DNA from: Eustoma russellianum
Taxonomy: Eukaryota; Streptophyta; Magnoliopsida; Gentianales; Gentianaceae
Assembly (NCBI GenBank): GCA_036186865.1
Contig: AP025074.1
Coordinates: 13,465,489 to 13,529,488 of the forward strand
Direction of reading: 5' to 3'
Length of the DNA stretch: 64,000 nucleotides
Position numbers and translations under genes: made by a program. Positions 9,828 through 20,146 of the stretch are shown here, piece by piece (the stretch's first letter is position 1; each line of letters opens with the position of its first letter). The notes beneath the pieces are model-generated. The model saw only the letters and a list, made by a program, of their open reading frames with translations, was not told where the DNA came from and searched no databases.

Positions 9828-12219
9828 CTAGTCATCCTTGTCTTCATCCCTCAAGTCAGCTTCGTCAACAAATTTTTGAAATAATTCTTCAAATTCTTGA
9901 GCTGCGAGAGGGTTGTAGAGTTTGGCTATACGGCGGTCTTCTCTGTTCAGATCAGGATGCACTTCAGCACAGGCATCAATGGCTCTTCTTTGGACGACCT
10001 CCATGGCTGAGCCTTGCATCAGGAGCATGTTCTCTTCAAAAAATTTGGATTTCCTGAAGTCCTGAAGAGTCTTGATCTCAGCATCCATCAAGTTTTGACG
10101 TAGCAGGGTAATCATCTTTTGATCAGTTTCGCCTCTCTGCGCCATCTCAACCATCTGCTTTTTCAGATACTCAACCTCATTGAGAGATTGAGTGGAGGTC
10201 AGCTCAAGGTCAGCCACCTTATTCTCCAACTCATCTACCTTAGAGTTGGAGGTGGCCAACCTCGTCTCAGCATCTTCGGCCTTCTTCTGGAGTTGAGTGG
10301 TTCCTGCCTCTAAGTCTGTGACTTTCTGGGTCAGCTCGGCTCTTCTTTTTTCAGATTCTTCAAGTTGTTTTCTTGTAGTCTCCAGCTCCCCAAGAAAATC
10401 TCTGCTGCAAGTAACCAACTCCATCTCCTGGCCTCGGATCTACCAAAAAGATAGTGTTAGAAAGAAGTCCATTGGCAAGAATAAGCAAAGTACTCAAGGG
10501 GAGACTTGCTTACCAGAGCAAGATTGAACATGAAGGCGTTGGTCAGGGCCGCAAAATCAGTTGCCCTGAATCTCTGAAGATCCCGGGGCAGGATTGCTGC
10601 TCTGTTAAGCCTTTCGGCCACAGCAGGGTTCTCAGCAGAATCCCCTTCAGAAAACCCAATCAAGATTGGGTCTTGGACATTACCCGGCTGAGGCACGATT
10701 TCCTCAACCAGGTCAGCAGTGATCATCTCCGGGGGCTGAGATGGCCCCGGATCACGACTGCTAGAGCCTTCGCCCCGTTGTCTCTTTTGGGGGTGAAGGT
10801 TGGAACCTTCACCAGCATCTGCTGGGGCCTCAGAATCAGTTGGAGCCTGGGGCTGGACCTCAGCCTCAGGCTCATCATCAACAATGGTGATTGGCAGAGC
10901 TGCAAAGAAATGAAAGCAAGTCAAAACCCAAACAAGTGTTAAATACTTAGAAAGATTCCTACATATGAAGAAGGGGTTTACCTGGCTCAGGCTCCGCCAC
11001 TTCGGGCTCAGCAGCAGCAACACTTGGGGCTGGAGGCACTGCCGAGGTAGAGGTTCCCCCAGAGCCAAGAGCTGCTAGCCTCCTTTCTCTCCGAAGCCTC
11101 TTTCTGGCTTGGTTCTCAGCCATTATCTCAGCTCGGGTTGCGGGGCCAGCCATTGCGCCTACATCCAGAGTTAGACAGTTAAAACACTAACAAGAAAAGA
11201 ATAAAAGTGTGGAGAATAAAAAAGCTGCAATGTCCACCTCGGATGATGGTCAGCTGGTCTGGAGAAAGAGCCCGATAATCATCCCCAAGGGCTGAATGGG
11301 CTACATTGGCAGCCATCCAGACCTCGTAGTCCACCTTCTGCCAATCAATGATAATTGAGGCTGACCGAATTCTGTCTGCCTCACTGTAGTACTCCTGGCC
11401 CGGCAATGTGTTATGAACTCTGTCGTGTTTCCAGACAGTCCCGCTCGGCAGCTCAGATTTTAGGACATAAAAGAATTTTTCCTTCCATTTTTTATTGGAG
11501 GAAGGGATGTTGATGGCAAAAGGAAAGTCAATGCTGGACGTTTGCTTACTGAAATAATACCAGCTATGCGAAGTCCGGCATGCAAAAAGGGCTCGAAAAA
11601 TAGTGGTATAAAAAGGAAACTCAATAAGTCTGATAAGGAGAATATAACAAAGAATAAGTTTTAGGCCATTCGGCTGAATTTGGGGAAGCCTGAGCCCATA
11701 AGCCCGCATAACACGGACCACGGGCTCAGGAACAGGAAGGTTGAAGCCGGACTTGAAGTAGTCTTCATAGACTGCTTCATAATCCCTGGGAGGATCATAG
11801 GTAGTCTGACCAGCCAGAGGCAAAATTGGGCCGAAACGATTCTTATCAATTTTGTAATATTTACAGATCCTATCCAGGTCGGCCTCGGTCAGAGTCGAGG
11901 TGGTCTCTTGGACCATTGGGGATGGCCGACCTCTTTCTATAACCCCAGAAAAATGAGAAGGTCCCCTCACGGGGGCCGGAGGATTTACAGACGCCAGAGC
12001 GGGGACAACCCTCACTGGCTCCGGCGAGGAACTAATTACAGTCAGGGCTCTGCTGGACTGTGCAGAGTCCCCAGTGGATTGAACTAGGTTAACATGGGGC
12101 AGGTCATCGGCAGAAGAAGATCTGCCAGATGGCGACGGAGAAGCAATAGCTCCTCCGCCTCCAGCGGCGTAAGAACCTCCTTCGGAAAGATTTTGGGAAT
12201 CAACGGAAGCAGAAGACAT
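9828..12219 (-). CDS. Antisense four-exon gene in Tat-1 (putative gypsy-type transposon protein with coiled coil)
   Basis: On the strand opposite to gag-pol I can place four exons: 12219-11238, 11158-10982, 10899-10514 and 10439-9828. The introns are 79, 82 and 74 bp and all have GT...AG ends. Phases match at every junction and the total is 2157 nt, a 718-codon frame with no stop. Residues about 105-230 (e.g. YEDYFKSGFNLPVPEPVVR) resemble the plant 'putative gypsy type transposon' family (Pfam PF04195), from memory. Exon 2 has a basic, nuclear-signal-like RKRLRRERR. Exon 3 is acidic, Pro/Ala/Glu-rich. Exon 4 holds a long coiled coil (ELTQKVTDLEAG, ELENKVADLE). I start at ATG 12219; the frame opens further upstream without an ATG. 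Extra antisense genes are known in Tat elements; their function is not. The same C-terminus occurs in Tat-2. Confidence 0.8.
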
Positions 12220-12400
12220 GATGAACAAGAAAAGGAGAAAACTTACAAAAAACTGGAGGAAGAAGAAGACCGGAGAAAGGCGGAGCACAGGCTGAAAGAG
12301 GCTGGAAGTTGCCAGAATCAGAGAAACTCGCCGGAGAAGAAGCTAAATTGCCGGAATGAAAAAGTGAGAGCAAATAAACGAAGAAATGGTCTACAGAAGA

Positions 12401-12411
12401 CCTATTTATAG
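12401..12411 (-). promoter_or_regulatory. TATA box for the antisense gene
   Basis: Read on the minus strand this is CTATAAATAGG, a near-perfect plant TATA box, about 180 bp upstream of the ATG at 12219. Transcription would start near 12375 and leave a 5' leader of about 150 bases. It lies inside the element between the antisense gene and the 3' LTR, so the gene has its own internal promoter and need not rely on the LTR. Confidence 0.65.
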
Positions 12412-12763
12412 GGCTTCATCTCGGCAGCCCAAAGGTCGCCTGAAATAAATGGCCAACGGTTCATGAAACGGCGGAATTCAAAAAGCTGCGCAGCTGACGC
12501 TTCGTGCTCTGTGCGAACAATAAACGTGCAGACCGAGCCAACCAGATCCAGACACGTGCCAGAACAGAAAACGTGTCTAAGAATCTAGTCAGAATTAGAT
12601 GATCAGTTCGGCCAGAAGCTATCATTAGCGCTTTGTACATTGTGCCCCTAATAAGTACGTTAAGCGGCCTAATCAGATCTTGACACATCATCAAGGGAAG
12701 GACGACCCGGGAAAAATCTGAGCAGATTAGCCTGCCCTCCCAGGTCAGCTCGGCCAGACTAAT

Positions 12764-12775
12764 CTGGGGGGCAAG
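12764..12775 (+). other. Tat-1 polypurine tract
   Basis: CTGGGGGGCAAG lies directly against the first base of the 3' LTR, the place where plus-strand DNA synthesis is primed. Confidence 0.75.
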
Positions 12776-13731
12776 TGATGAGCCAAAAAATACCCCTTGT
12801 TAGTCAATAACGGTCAACGCTGAAGTAAGGCGTAAAAATGGTTAAGTATGGCGGGTCGGCCCGGAGGTTGACCAGGTCACATGCGGACGAACAGTCCATC
12901 TCGGCCACAGGGCCCCACTGCCATCTCGCCCACAGGTTCTCTCGGCCATCTCGGCCGTACGGTCTCAGTGCCCCCTGGGGGCAAAGGATTTTACCTCGGC
13001 CTCAAGGCCTCACCTCGGCCCGCAGTTCCATCTCGGCCAAAGAGTTGAACTCGGCCCCGGATCCGATCTACTTACTGATCTCGGACCACTTCCTATGACG
13101 TCAGCTACGAGCATCATGAAAGGCCCACCAATGCTCTTCGAAGTTTGCCACTTTCATCTCGGCATGCTGACCCCACATCATCAGCCATCTCGGGCACTTA
13201 TGAGCGTTTCTAGAGGATTTCATCTCGGTTCTAGGAGTTAACCCTGGGTAATTCTACCAGGTGAAATTCCCAGCCAAGTGTCCCAAGCTAGCTTACTCAG
13301 CTCAGCACCGAGCCACGTGGCGAGCATGCAAGAGCAAGAGTCATCTAAACGACCTCCCTACCTGTCACGATATCCAGGCTCTGCCCATGCATTGGCCCAA
13401 GCCGCCACATAAAAAGGCCGAGCAGCAGGAGAGAGAAGGACAAGTAACAACAAGCTCTAAAAAACTACACGCCAGGAACTCATCTTCTCCACAGTGAAAA
13501 CGCAGGTTTACCAGAAAACCTCAATTTACTAAACCTTCATCATATATAAATCTCTCCTGAAATGGCCTTAACTGACTTGAGCGTCGGAGGGTATTACCCA
13601 GGGCCATAGATCCCGGGTCCCCTGACCCTTTCTCTTTGTGCAGGTCAGCAGTTCGCTCATTAAGGACAACTGACGGAGTTCTAACGGCACCACACCAAAC
13701 AAATACTTGGTGATATAATCCGACATCATCA
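12776..13731 (+). repeat. Tat-1 3' LTR
   Basis: 956 bp, the partner of 2281-3230. The TATA-like ACATAAAAAGG recurs near 13407-13417. It ends CATCATCA and is followed by the target duplication CTTGC. It carries a 6-bp indel and scattered substitutions relative to the 5' LTR, many of them at CG sites. Confidence 0.95.
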
Positions 13732-13736
13732 CTTGC

Positions 13737-14145
13737 CTATACTGACGACGTCAGGTCCGAACATATTTGCTAGGCCAGAAATCGATTGGACGAATCCAGA
13801 CGTCACACGGGAGGAAGAATGAGAGTAACAAGAGCTCTTAAGGTCGAAATTGAAGCAACATTGAAAAGGTTATATAAAAGACAAAAGGCTCAAAATATGA
13901 CGACATCTCACGATGACAAACCCTTCTCCTGTGCTGATTGCAAATCTCTATATGTGATTCAAAAGTTTGAGCTTTAACAGTTACTTACAAGCAATATAGT
14001 AAGGGGAAAAAATGTTCAATTGATCCACAATCCATTTTTCTTCTTGATTGCAGGTTATAGATTTGATTGACTATCTTGTTGCTATTGCTCAGGAAAGCTA
14101 GATGTCTGGACTGAGTCTTGGGACTGACGTTGGGATATCTCCCTA
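13737..14145. other. Host DNA between Tat-1 and copia-1
   Basis: This 410-bp stretch continues at 21432 across the copia-1 insertion. It has a short open stretch around 13835-13977 and a possible splice acceptor (TTCTTGATTGCAG near 14052) followed by about 90 bases open in one frame. This could be a remnant of a split host gene, but I recognise no product and the case is weak. Confidence 0.35.
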
Positions 14146-14150
14146 CTTTA

Positions 14151-15431
14151 GGTTGGAGACAACCAATCCTGTACCAAGACGCAAACGTACAGTGTGTGCG
14201 TATGAAACAGTAAAATAACGCAAATCCGGGACGAGTCGAGGACTCTGTCCTTAAGACGTATTGCTCCGGTATACTGTGCCTAATCGACGTTAGCAACCAT
14301 CTTCCAGGATACAACGGGTACCTGTTCAGTTGAGCGGCACTGCTGAACTTGAACTACTGCGAACCTTCGAATGTCCTGACTTCTCCTGGACGTGATGCAA
14401 AAACTTGAATGTTAGGAATGCTGTATGCTACGAATGCTAGAGCAAGTGTGTGTGTAGAATGCACACCCCTTGCCCTGTTTATATAGGAGAGTCGGTTAAA
14501 AGTCGGTTTTTCCAGATGGAATCGTGACCGTCGGATCATAACCGTAGATCGATTATAGCCGTCAGATTAAAACCTCCAAGCGGTTATGGAAGGTTTAAAT
14601 CTCCGCCTTTAGATTGAAAACCGATTCGTAGGATTAAACCTGGAACGTTAGATGGAAACCACATTCGGTTGGGTGGTTAGGTCAGTTTAAATCTCGGCCG
14701 TTAGATCAAAGCTGCCTTTTCCGCCACCATTAGATCAAAACCGATTAATCTTATCGTATACCGGAGGATACCGTTTGATTCAAGTTTGAATCACAACCGC
14801 TTAGCATAAAGATTATGTCTGCTGTTCAGCTTCGATCGATCACATCAATCGATCGAAGTGACATCGATCGATAGATGTGATCGATCGATGTACGTCAGAA
14901 TGATTATGAACTTTCTGTCCAGCTTCGATCGATTACATCGATCGATCGAAGTGACATCGATCGATCGATGTAAGGCAGAATGATCTTGAAGCTTTCTGTC
15001 CGGCTTCGATCGATCGAAGTGGCATCGATCGATCGATGTGATCGATCGATGTACTTTACATAGAACGAACTATGTCTTTCTCTCCGGTCAGAAACTTCTC
15101 ACGCCCCAAGGGCACATCTAAAGTGTCCAATGTGGTATTCCTCCGTAAGGGTGATGTGGCTTCTTAAGAATAGGACACGTCACCCATTAACAATGTTTTT
15201 CATCCACTTTGAGCATTAATTTCTCATTCATCCGGTATCGTAATTGAGTGACTCCAAAGCCTAAAATTAACTACTCATTACGTAGATAATTAATGACACA
15301 TTAGTTTCCGATTTTCATTATCGAAAACTTATCATAATTAAGCTCAAAGTATGTTGCTCAACCAAGTTTTGCAACCTTCCTTAATGGGCCAAAGCCCAAA
15401 CTCTTAATCCCAAACTTTTAATTCTCCAACA
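14151..15431 (-). repeat. copia-1 3' LTR
   Basis: 1281 bp. Read on the minus strand it starts TGTTGGAGAATT. A TATA box CCTATATAAAC (minus strand) lies at 14477-14487, and about 340-580 bp upstream of it is a cluster of GATCGATC palindromes (14829-15055). It aligns with 20147-21426. Confidence 0.93.
14829..15055. repeat. Cluster of GATCGATC-centred palindromes in copia-1 3' LTR
   Basis: Three blocks, each beginning near CTTCGATCGAT and followed by words such as ACATCGATCGATCGATGT (an 18-base perfect palindrome) and CATCGATCGATCGAAGTG. Blocks are separated by CAGAATGAT...CTTTCTGTCC spacers. The cluster lies in the part of the LTR upstream of the TATA box, as an enhancer would. Confidence 0.85.
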
Positions 15432-15443
15432 ATCCCCCATATG
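15432..15443 (-). other. copia-1 polypurine tract
   Basis: On the minus strand CATATGGGGGAT directly precedes the 3' LTR, the expected plus-strand priming site. This confirms the minus orientation of the element. Confidence 0.7.
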
Positions 15444-15978
15444 AATGGAAATTAATGCAAATGCAGATGCAGACTCTAAGGAGAAGTCAGACAAGAAAAT
15501 ATTGCATCAGAAGAGGTAGCTTCTGGCTTTGAACCTTTCATAGTGATGTACCATCGGATTCACTCGGCTAATTAGTGACTTGATGTCTTGAACCAGTCAA
15601 CCTTTATTGTGAACCTAGACAACGATACTCACACAACATTTTCTTTAACACCCTTTTGGTTCTCATGGTTGTGTTCGTTTTGGCCATGAACAACCTGGTT
15701 TCAGAAAGTGTTTTAGAGAAATCTTGTCTCCCAGACTTCTCATAGAAGCGGTCCCACTTCACACTTACATAGGTGATTCCTATCAAGAGTATTCTACTAT
15801 ACTCCACTTGATGTATCAAGATATAGGACATCATTAAAAGCTTTAGCTTACCCTAAATATTCTCTGCAGACAGCACTTTTATGTGTCAGAATGAGTAAGT
15901 GCTAACTGAAGCTTCATAACTTAGTTGTCCCATTGAACCAAGATTCTGGGATCTCCAGTCAACAAGGTTGGGTTACCA

Positions 15979-16767
15979 TTACAATATAGGCTTTAGTCCC
16001 ATTCCGTTTGTCAATCTTGACATCTGATCTCTAGGCAAGCCTTTTGTAAGCGGATCCGCAAGATTCTCCATTGATGTCACATAATCAATGGAAATCACGC
16101 CATTAGAGATCAACTGTTTCATGGTGTTATGTCTCTGACGTATGTGTCGTGACTTACCATTGTAGATGCTGCTTTGAGCACGTCCTATAGCTGACTGACT
16201 ATCACAGTGTATGTTAATAGGAGCGATTGGTTTAGGCCAACACGGAATATCTTCTAGGAAATTCCGAAGCCACTCGGCCTCTTCCCCAGCTTTATCTAGC
16301 GCTATGAACTCAGCTTCCATAGTAGACCGAGCTACGCACGTTTGTTTCGTGGATTTCCACGACACAGCAGCACCACCAACAGTGAATAAGTATCCACTGG
16401 TGGACTTCGAGCCCTTACTGTCTGATATCCAATTTGCATCGCAATATCCTTCTAATACTGCTGGATATCTCGTGTATTGTAATCCAAGATTCATTGTGTA
16501 TTTCAGATACCTCATCACTCTGTTAAAAGCTTTCCAATGATCATCACTTGGATTACTGGTAAACCTGCTCAATTTGTTTACTGAACAAGCTAAGTCTGGT
16601 CTTGTACAATTCGTTATGTACATCAGACTTCCAATTACCTGAGAGTATTTTAATTGAGCTACAGGTTCGCCTTGATTCTTCCTTAAGTGTATACTTAAGT
16701 CAAGTGGGGTCTTTATTGGTTTTGTTTCAAACATATTGAATCTTTTGAGAACAGATTCAACATAGTG
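15979..16767 (-). pseudogene. copia-1 RNase H and connection region
   Basis: The C-terminal end of the copia polyprotein. The connection region has GSLMYITNCTRPDLACSV; the RNase H part has EGYCDANWISD, STMEAEFIALDKAGEEAEWL, IHCDSQSAI and a final NLADPLTKGL. The frame is broken upstream near 16768, where a stop separates it from the reverse transcriptase. 15446-15978, between this stop and the polypurine tract, is 3' untranslated DNA with no gene. Confidence 0.9.
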
Positions 16768-16770
16768 AGT

Positions 16771-17560
16771 TTACGACATAGCAAGACCATCAGCCATCTG
16801 AGAAATTTTAATTCCTAGAATAACATTGGCAGCCCCCATGTCCTTCATATCAAAATTTCGTGTTAACATCTTCTTTGTGCTCAAGATGATGTCACGAGTA
16901 CTGCCCATGATCAGCATGTCGTCTACATAGAGACATACTATTACATAGGCATTTGGTGTACTCTTGATGTATACACACTTGTCGCACTCATTGATCCTAA
17001 AGTCGTTTGACATCATTACCTGATCAAACTTTAAATGCCATTGCTTGGGTGCTTGTTTAAATCCGTACAAAGACTTAACAAGTCTACACACTTTCTTTTC
17101 TTGTCCTGAAACGACGAACCCTTCGGGTTGTTCCATATAAATCTCTTCCTCTAACTCACCATTAAGAAAGGCAGTCTTCACATCCATTTGATGGATTTCT
17201 AAATCATAGACTGCAGCAATAGCTACTAGCATCCTTATGGAAGTGATCCTAGTCACTGGTGAGTAGGTGTCAAAGAAGTCAAAGCCTTCTTTCTATCTGT
17301 AGCCCTTCGATACTAACCTGGCCTTTTACTTGTCGATAGATCCATCTTCTTTCAATTTTTTTTCTGAAAATCCACTTGCACCCGAGTGGTTTACTTCCTG
17401 GAGGAAGATCTACCAGCTCCCAAGTGTGATTTTGAAGAATGGAATCTATCTCACTATTCACTGCTTCTTTCCAGAAAGGAGCTTCTGGAGTTGTCATCGC
17501 CTCAGAGAAAGATCTCGGCTCGTTTTCTACCATATAGGTTAGAAAATCTGGTCCAAAAGA
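16771..17560 (-). pseudogene. copia-1 reverse transcriptase, frameshifted
   Basis: Reverse transcriptase of the copia type. The N-terminal part (FWKEAVNSEIDSILQNHTWE, then KPLGCKWIFRKK) is on one frame down to about 17300. A frameshift follows and the core continues with QMDVKTAFLNGELEEEIYM, KSLYGFKQAPKQW and the catalytic YVDDMLIMGS at about 16915-16945. The frame ends at 16771. The element cannot make this enzyme as it stands. Confidence 0.92.
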
Positions 17561-18590
17561 CGTCGGTATTTTGGCTCGTTTGCTTTGACGAGGTTCCTCA
17601 GTCACTTGAGGAGTCGTCTCATGCACTCGCTTACTAGTGCTAGCTTCTTCACTGTCTTTGTCTTTCTTCGGAAATACATTTTCAAAGAACACTGCATTCC
17701 TTGACTCCATGACAACATTTTCAGATATCTCGGGAATGTCCGATTTGTGCACTAAGAAATGATATGCACTACTGTTCGTTGCATAGCCGATGAATATGCA
17801 ATCAATTGTTTTAGGCCCGATTCTCATTTGTCTTGGTTTAGGTACAACAAACTTCGCCAGACACCCCCACACTTTCAAGTATTTGTAACTAGGCTTATAG
17901 CCTTTCCAAAGTTCATATGGGATTTTATCCGTCTTCTTGGACGGAATCCTATTTAAAATGACATTGGCGGAGAGAATTGCTTCCCTCCACAAGTTCTGAG
18001 GTAAACCCGAACTTATCAACATAGCATTCATCATTTACTTTAGGGTACAGTTTTTGTGTTCTGCAATACCATTAGATTGAGGTGAATATGGTGCAGTCGT
18101 TTGGTGAATAATGCCATGTTCTGAACAGAATTCATTAAGCGATGCGTCATATTCTCCGCCTCTATCACTTCGAATTGTTTTAATTCGTTTGCTAAGTTGA
18201 TTCTCAACTTCATTCTTATAATCTTTGAGAGTATCAATGGCCTCATCTTTGCTACTTAGCAAATAAACATAACAGTATCTAGTGCAATCGTAGACAAAAG
18301 TTACAAAGTACTTTTTACCTCCTCTTGTTTGCACAAACTTTAAATCACACAAGTCTGTATGAATTAAATCCAAAGATTCAGTGTTTCGTTCTGTTAAAGG
18401 AAATGACGCTTTTGTCAATTTTTCTTCAACACATATTTGGCATTTTTATTTATTATTAAAGTCCAGTTTGGGCAATAAGTCAAGATTAATCATTCGTTGT
18501 ATTGACTTGTAATTAACATGTCCCAAACGAAAATGACATAAATAAGAAGACTCAAGCATGTAAGCAGAAGAGGAAACAATTTTTTAGCCT
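17560..18590 (-). pseudogene. copia-1 integrase, interrupted
   Basis: The zinc-binding part is visible at about 18419-18560 (HFRLGHVN then CQICVEEK), with an in-frame stop between its two halves. The catalytic residues lie in LIHTDLCDLKF (first Asp), IRSDRGGEYDAS (second Asp) and SNGIAEHKN (Glu). A stop at 18035 divides it from the C-terminal part, which begins NAMLISSGLPQNLWREA and runs into a Lys/Glu-rich linker. Confidence 0.9.
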
Positions 18591-18962
18591 CAGTGGCGCA
18601 ACTTTCTTGGGCACAATCGTCATAACATTTAACTTAAACATATTATCAGTAAGGTACCCCTTTCCCAAATACACGCCATTATTAGAAAGTGTAAATTTGT
18701 TTGCCAAAAAAACAAGCTTGAAACCATGACTGACTAGCAGCGCGCCAGAAACCAAGTTTTTCCTGATGTCAGGAACATGCAACACATTCTGCAGGGTCAA
18801 CTCCCGTCCTGAGGTCAGTTTCAGAACCACCTTGCCCGATCCTTCGATCTTCGAGCTGTCGGAGTTTCCCATGAAGAGTTGTTCGTTGTTTGTCGTGGGT
18901 ACATATTCTCTGAACATTACCCTGTTCGCACAAACATGTCGAGTGGCCCCTGTGTCCACCCA
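18552..18962 (-). pseudogene. copia-1 aspartic protease
   Basis: The protease motif is MDTGATRHVC, followed by NVLHVPDIRKNLVSGALL, both typical of plant copia proteases. The stop between gag and this segment (TGA at 18960-18962) lies where related elements read tryptophan before VDTGA. A diverged copy of the same junction, with both tryptophans kept, is found on the minus strand at 32053-32165. The frame runs off into a stop at 18552. Confidence 0.9.
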
Positions 18963-19999
18963 TCATTCACGCGGGTTCCCCACTGCATTGCACTCGGTCA
19001 CCACTGCGCAGAGTTTCAAATCTTCCATTGTGCCGACCAGATTTGCTTTTGCTTTATTTTGATTATGATTCTTTTTGGGCTTATGGCAGTCACTGCTCCG
19101 GTGCCCTGGTTTTCCACAATTATAACACTTACCTGTGAACTTCTTTGCAATCTCCTTGCCCTTGACGTTCACTCCCAAAGTGTTATTTTTCTTTTTATTC
19201 TTCGCCTCAGCAACATGAGCCTTGGCTTGACTAGACGAAGTGGTTGGCTTTCTTTCGGCACGACGATTGTCCTCTTCAATTCGAAGACGGACAATCAAAT
19301 CCTCCATCTTCATTTCCTTTCGCTTGTGTTTGAGATAGCTCTTAAATTCCCTCCACGAAGGAGGCAGCTTCTCAATCACAGCCGCAACCTGGAAAGATTC
19401 ACTGAGCGTCATGCCCTCCTCTTCCATCTCAGATACCGACATCTGTATTTCCTCAACCTGCGAAATGACAGTTTTGGAATCTAGCATTTTATAGTCGAGA
19501 AATCTCCCAACTATTAACTTTTTCGTGCCTGCATCTTCTGTGCGATACTTTTTATCTAAAACCGACCACAAAGCTTTTGCAGTTTTATATGTATAAAACA
19601 CGCCATAGATAGTATTATCTAGGCAACTCAGAATCAAATTCAAACAACAAAAATTTGTATACGCCCAAGCTTCAGCACCCAAGGCGTTCTGCATGTTCTG
19701 ATTTTGATCCTCCACAGGTTCAACCACGGGTGGTCCTCGCTTAGCATCCTGGCCAATCCCAGCGCTGTGAGATAGAACAGCATCTTTTGCTGCCATCTCT
19801 TAAAGAAACTGCCAGCAAATTTCTCCGGCTTTTCCACGTGTGCAGCTGTGGCAGCCAAATTCATTTGAGGCCCTCCAGTAGGTGCCAACGGAACTGTGTT
19901 GAACGGCTTGCCGGCAGCAACATTATTTGCCCCGTCAGGTGCAGACACTGAGTGAGCACCGTTAAAGCCTTGAACAAAGTTCGAGCTTTCATTTTCCAT
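18963..19999 (-). pseudogene. gag: copia-1 gag, frameshifted
   Basis: Gag starts at ATG 19999 (MENESSNFVQGFNG) and runs to a frameshift near 19790, after which the reading continues in another frame to 18963. The capsid part has KYRTEDAGTKKLIVGRFLDY and LPPSWREFKSYL. The nucleocapsid zinc knuckle is CYNCGKPGHRSSDC, near 19090-19130. Gag is on the minus strand directly downstream of the 5' LTR leader. Confidence 0.92.
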
Positions 20000-20146
20000 T
20001 CCTGTTCAGTTCGATCAAAACGTACTAATCAGAACATTATCAGATTTAAGAAATGAGTAGAAGTAGACTGCAAATCAGTATAAACACTACTTTGCGTAAA
20101 TAAAAAAACAGTACAGGAAGGTGTCGAATACAATACATCTTAAGAT

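Larger units (their letters stand above)
2281..13731 (+). mobile_element. Complete Ty3/gypsy Tat-lineage retrotransposon (Tat-1)
   Basis: This 11.45-kb element is bounded by two LTRs of 950 and 956 bp that begin TGATGAGCC and end CATCATCA. It is flanked by a perfect 5-bp duplication CTTGC at 2276-2280 and 13732-13736. The order inside is LTR, primer-binding site, gag, protease, reverse transcriptase, RNase H, a second archaeal-type RNase H, integrase, tandem repeats, an antisense spliced gene, polypurine tract, LTR. The dual RNase H and the long region between integrase and 3' LTR are established marks of the plant Tat group. By eye the LTRs differ at roughly 30 positions plus a 6-bp indel, mostly transitions, so the insertion is fairly young yet its sense genes are broken. 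Confidence 0.95.

Noticed and set aside
12220..12288. Longer N-terminus of the antisense protein, beginning at 12288
   Set aside because: The codon at 12288 is GTG, not ATG, and the extension is a hydrophobic stretch from pyrimidine-rich leader. The first plant-type start is ATG 12219.
9770..12411. Plus-strand frames across the antisense gene (for example 10454-10942, 11680-12087)
   Set aside because: No domain or homology to Tat sense proteins; the minus strand explains the region with matching splice sites and recognisable motifs.
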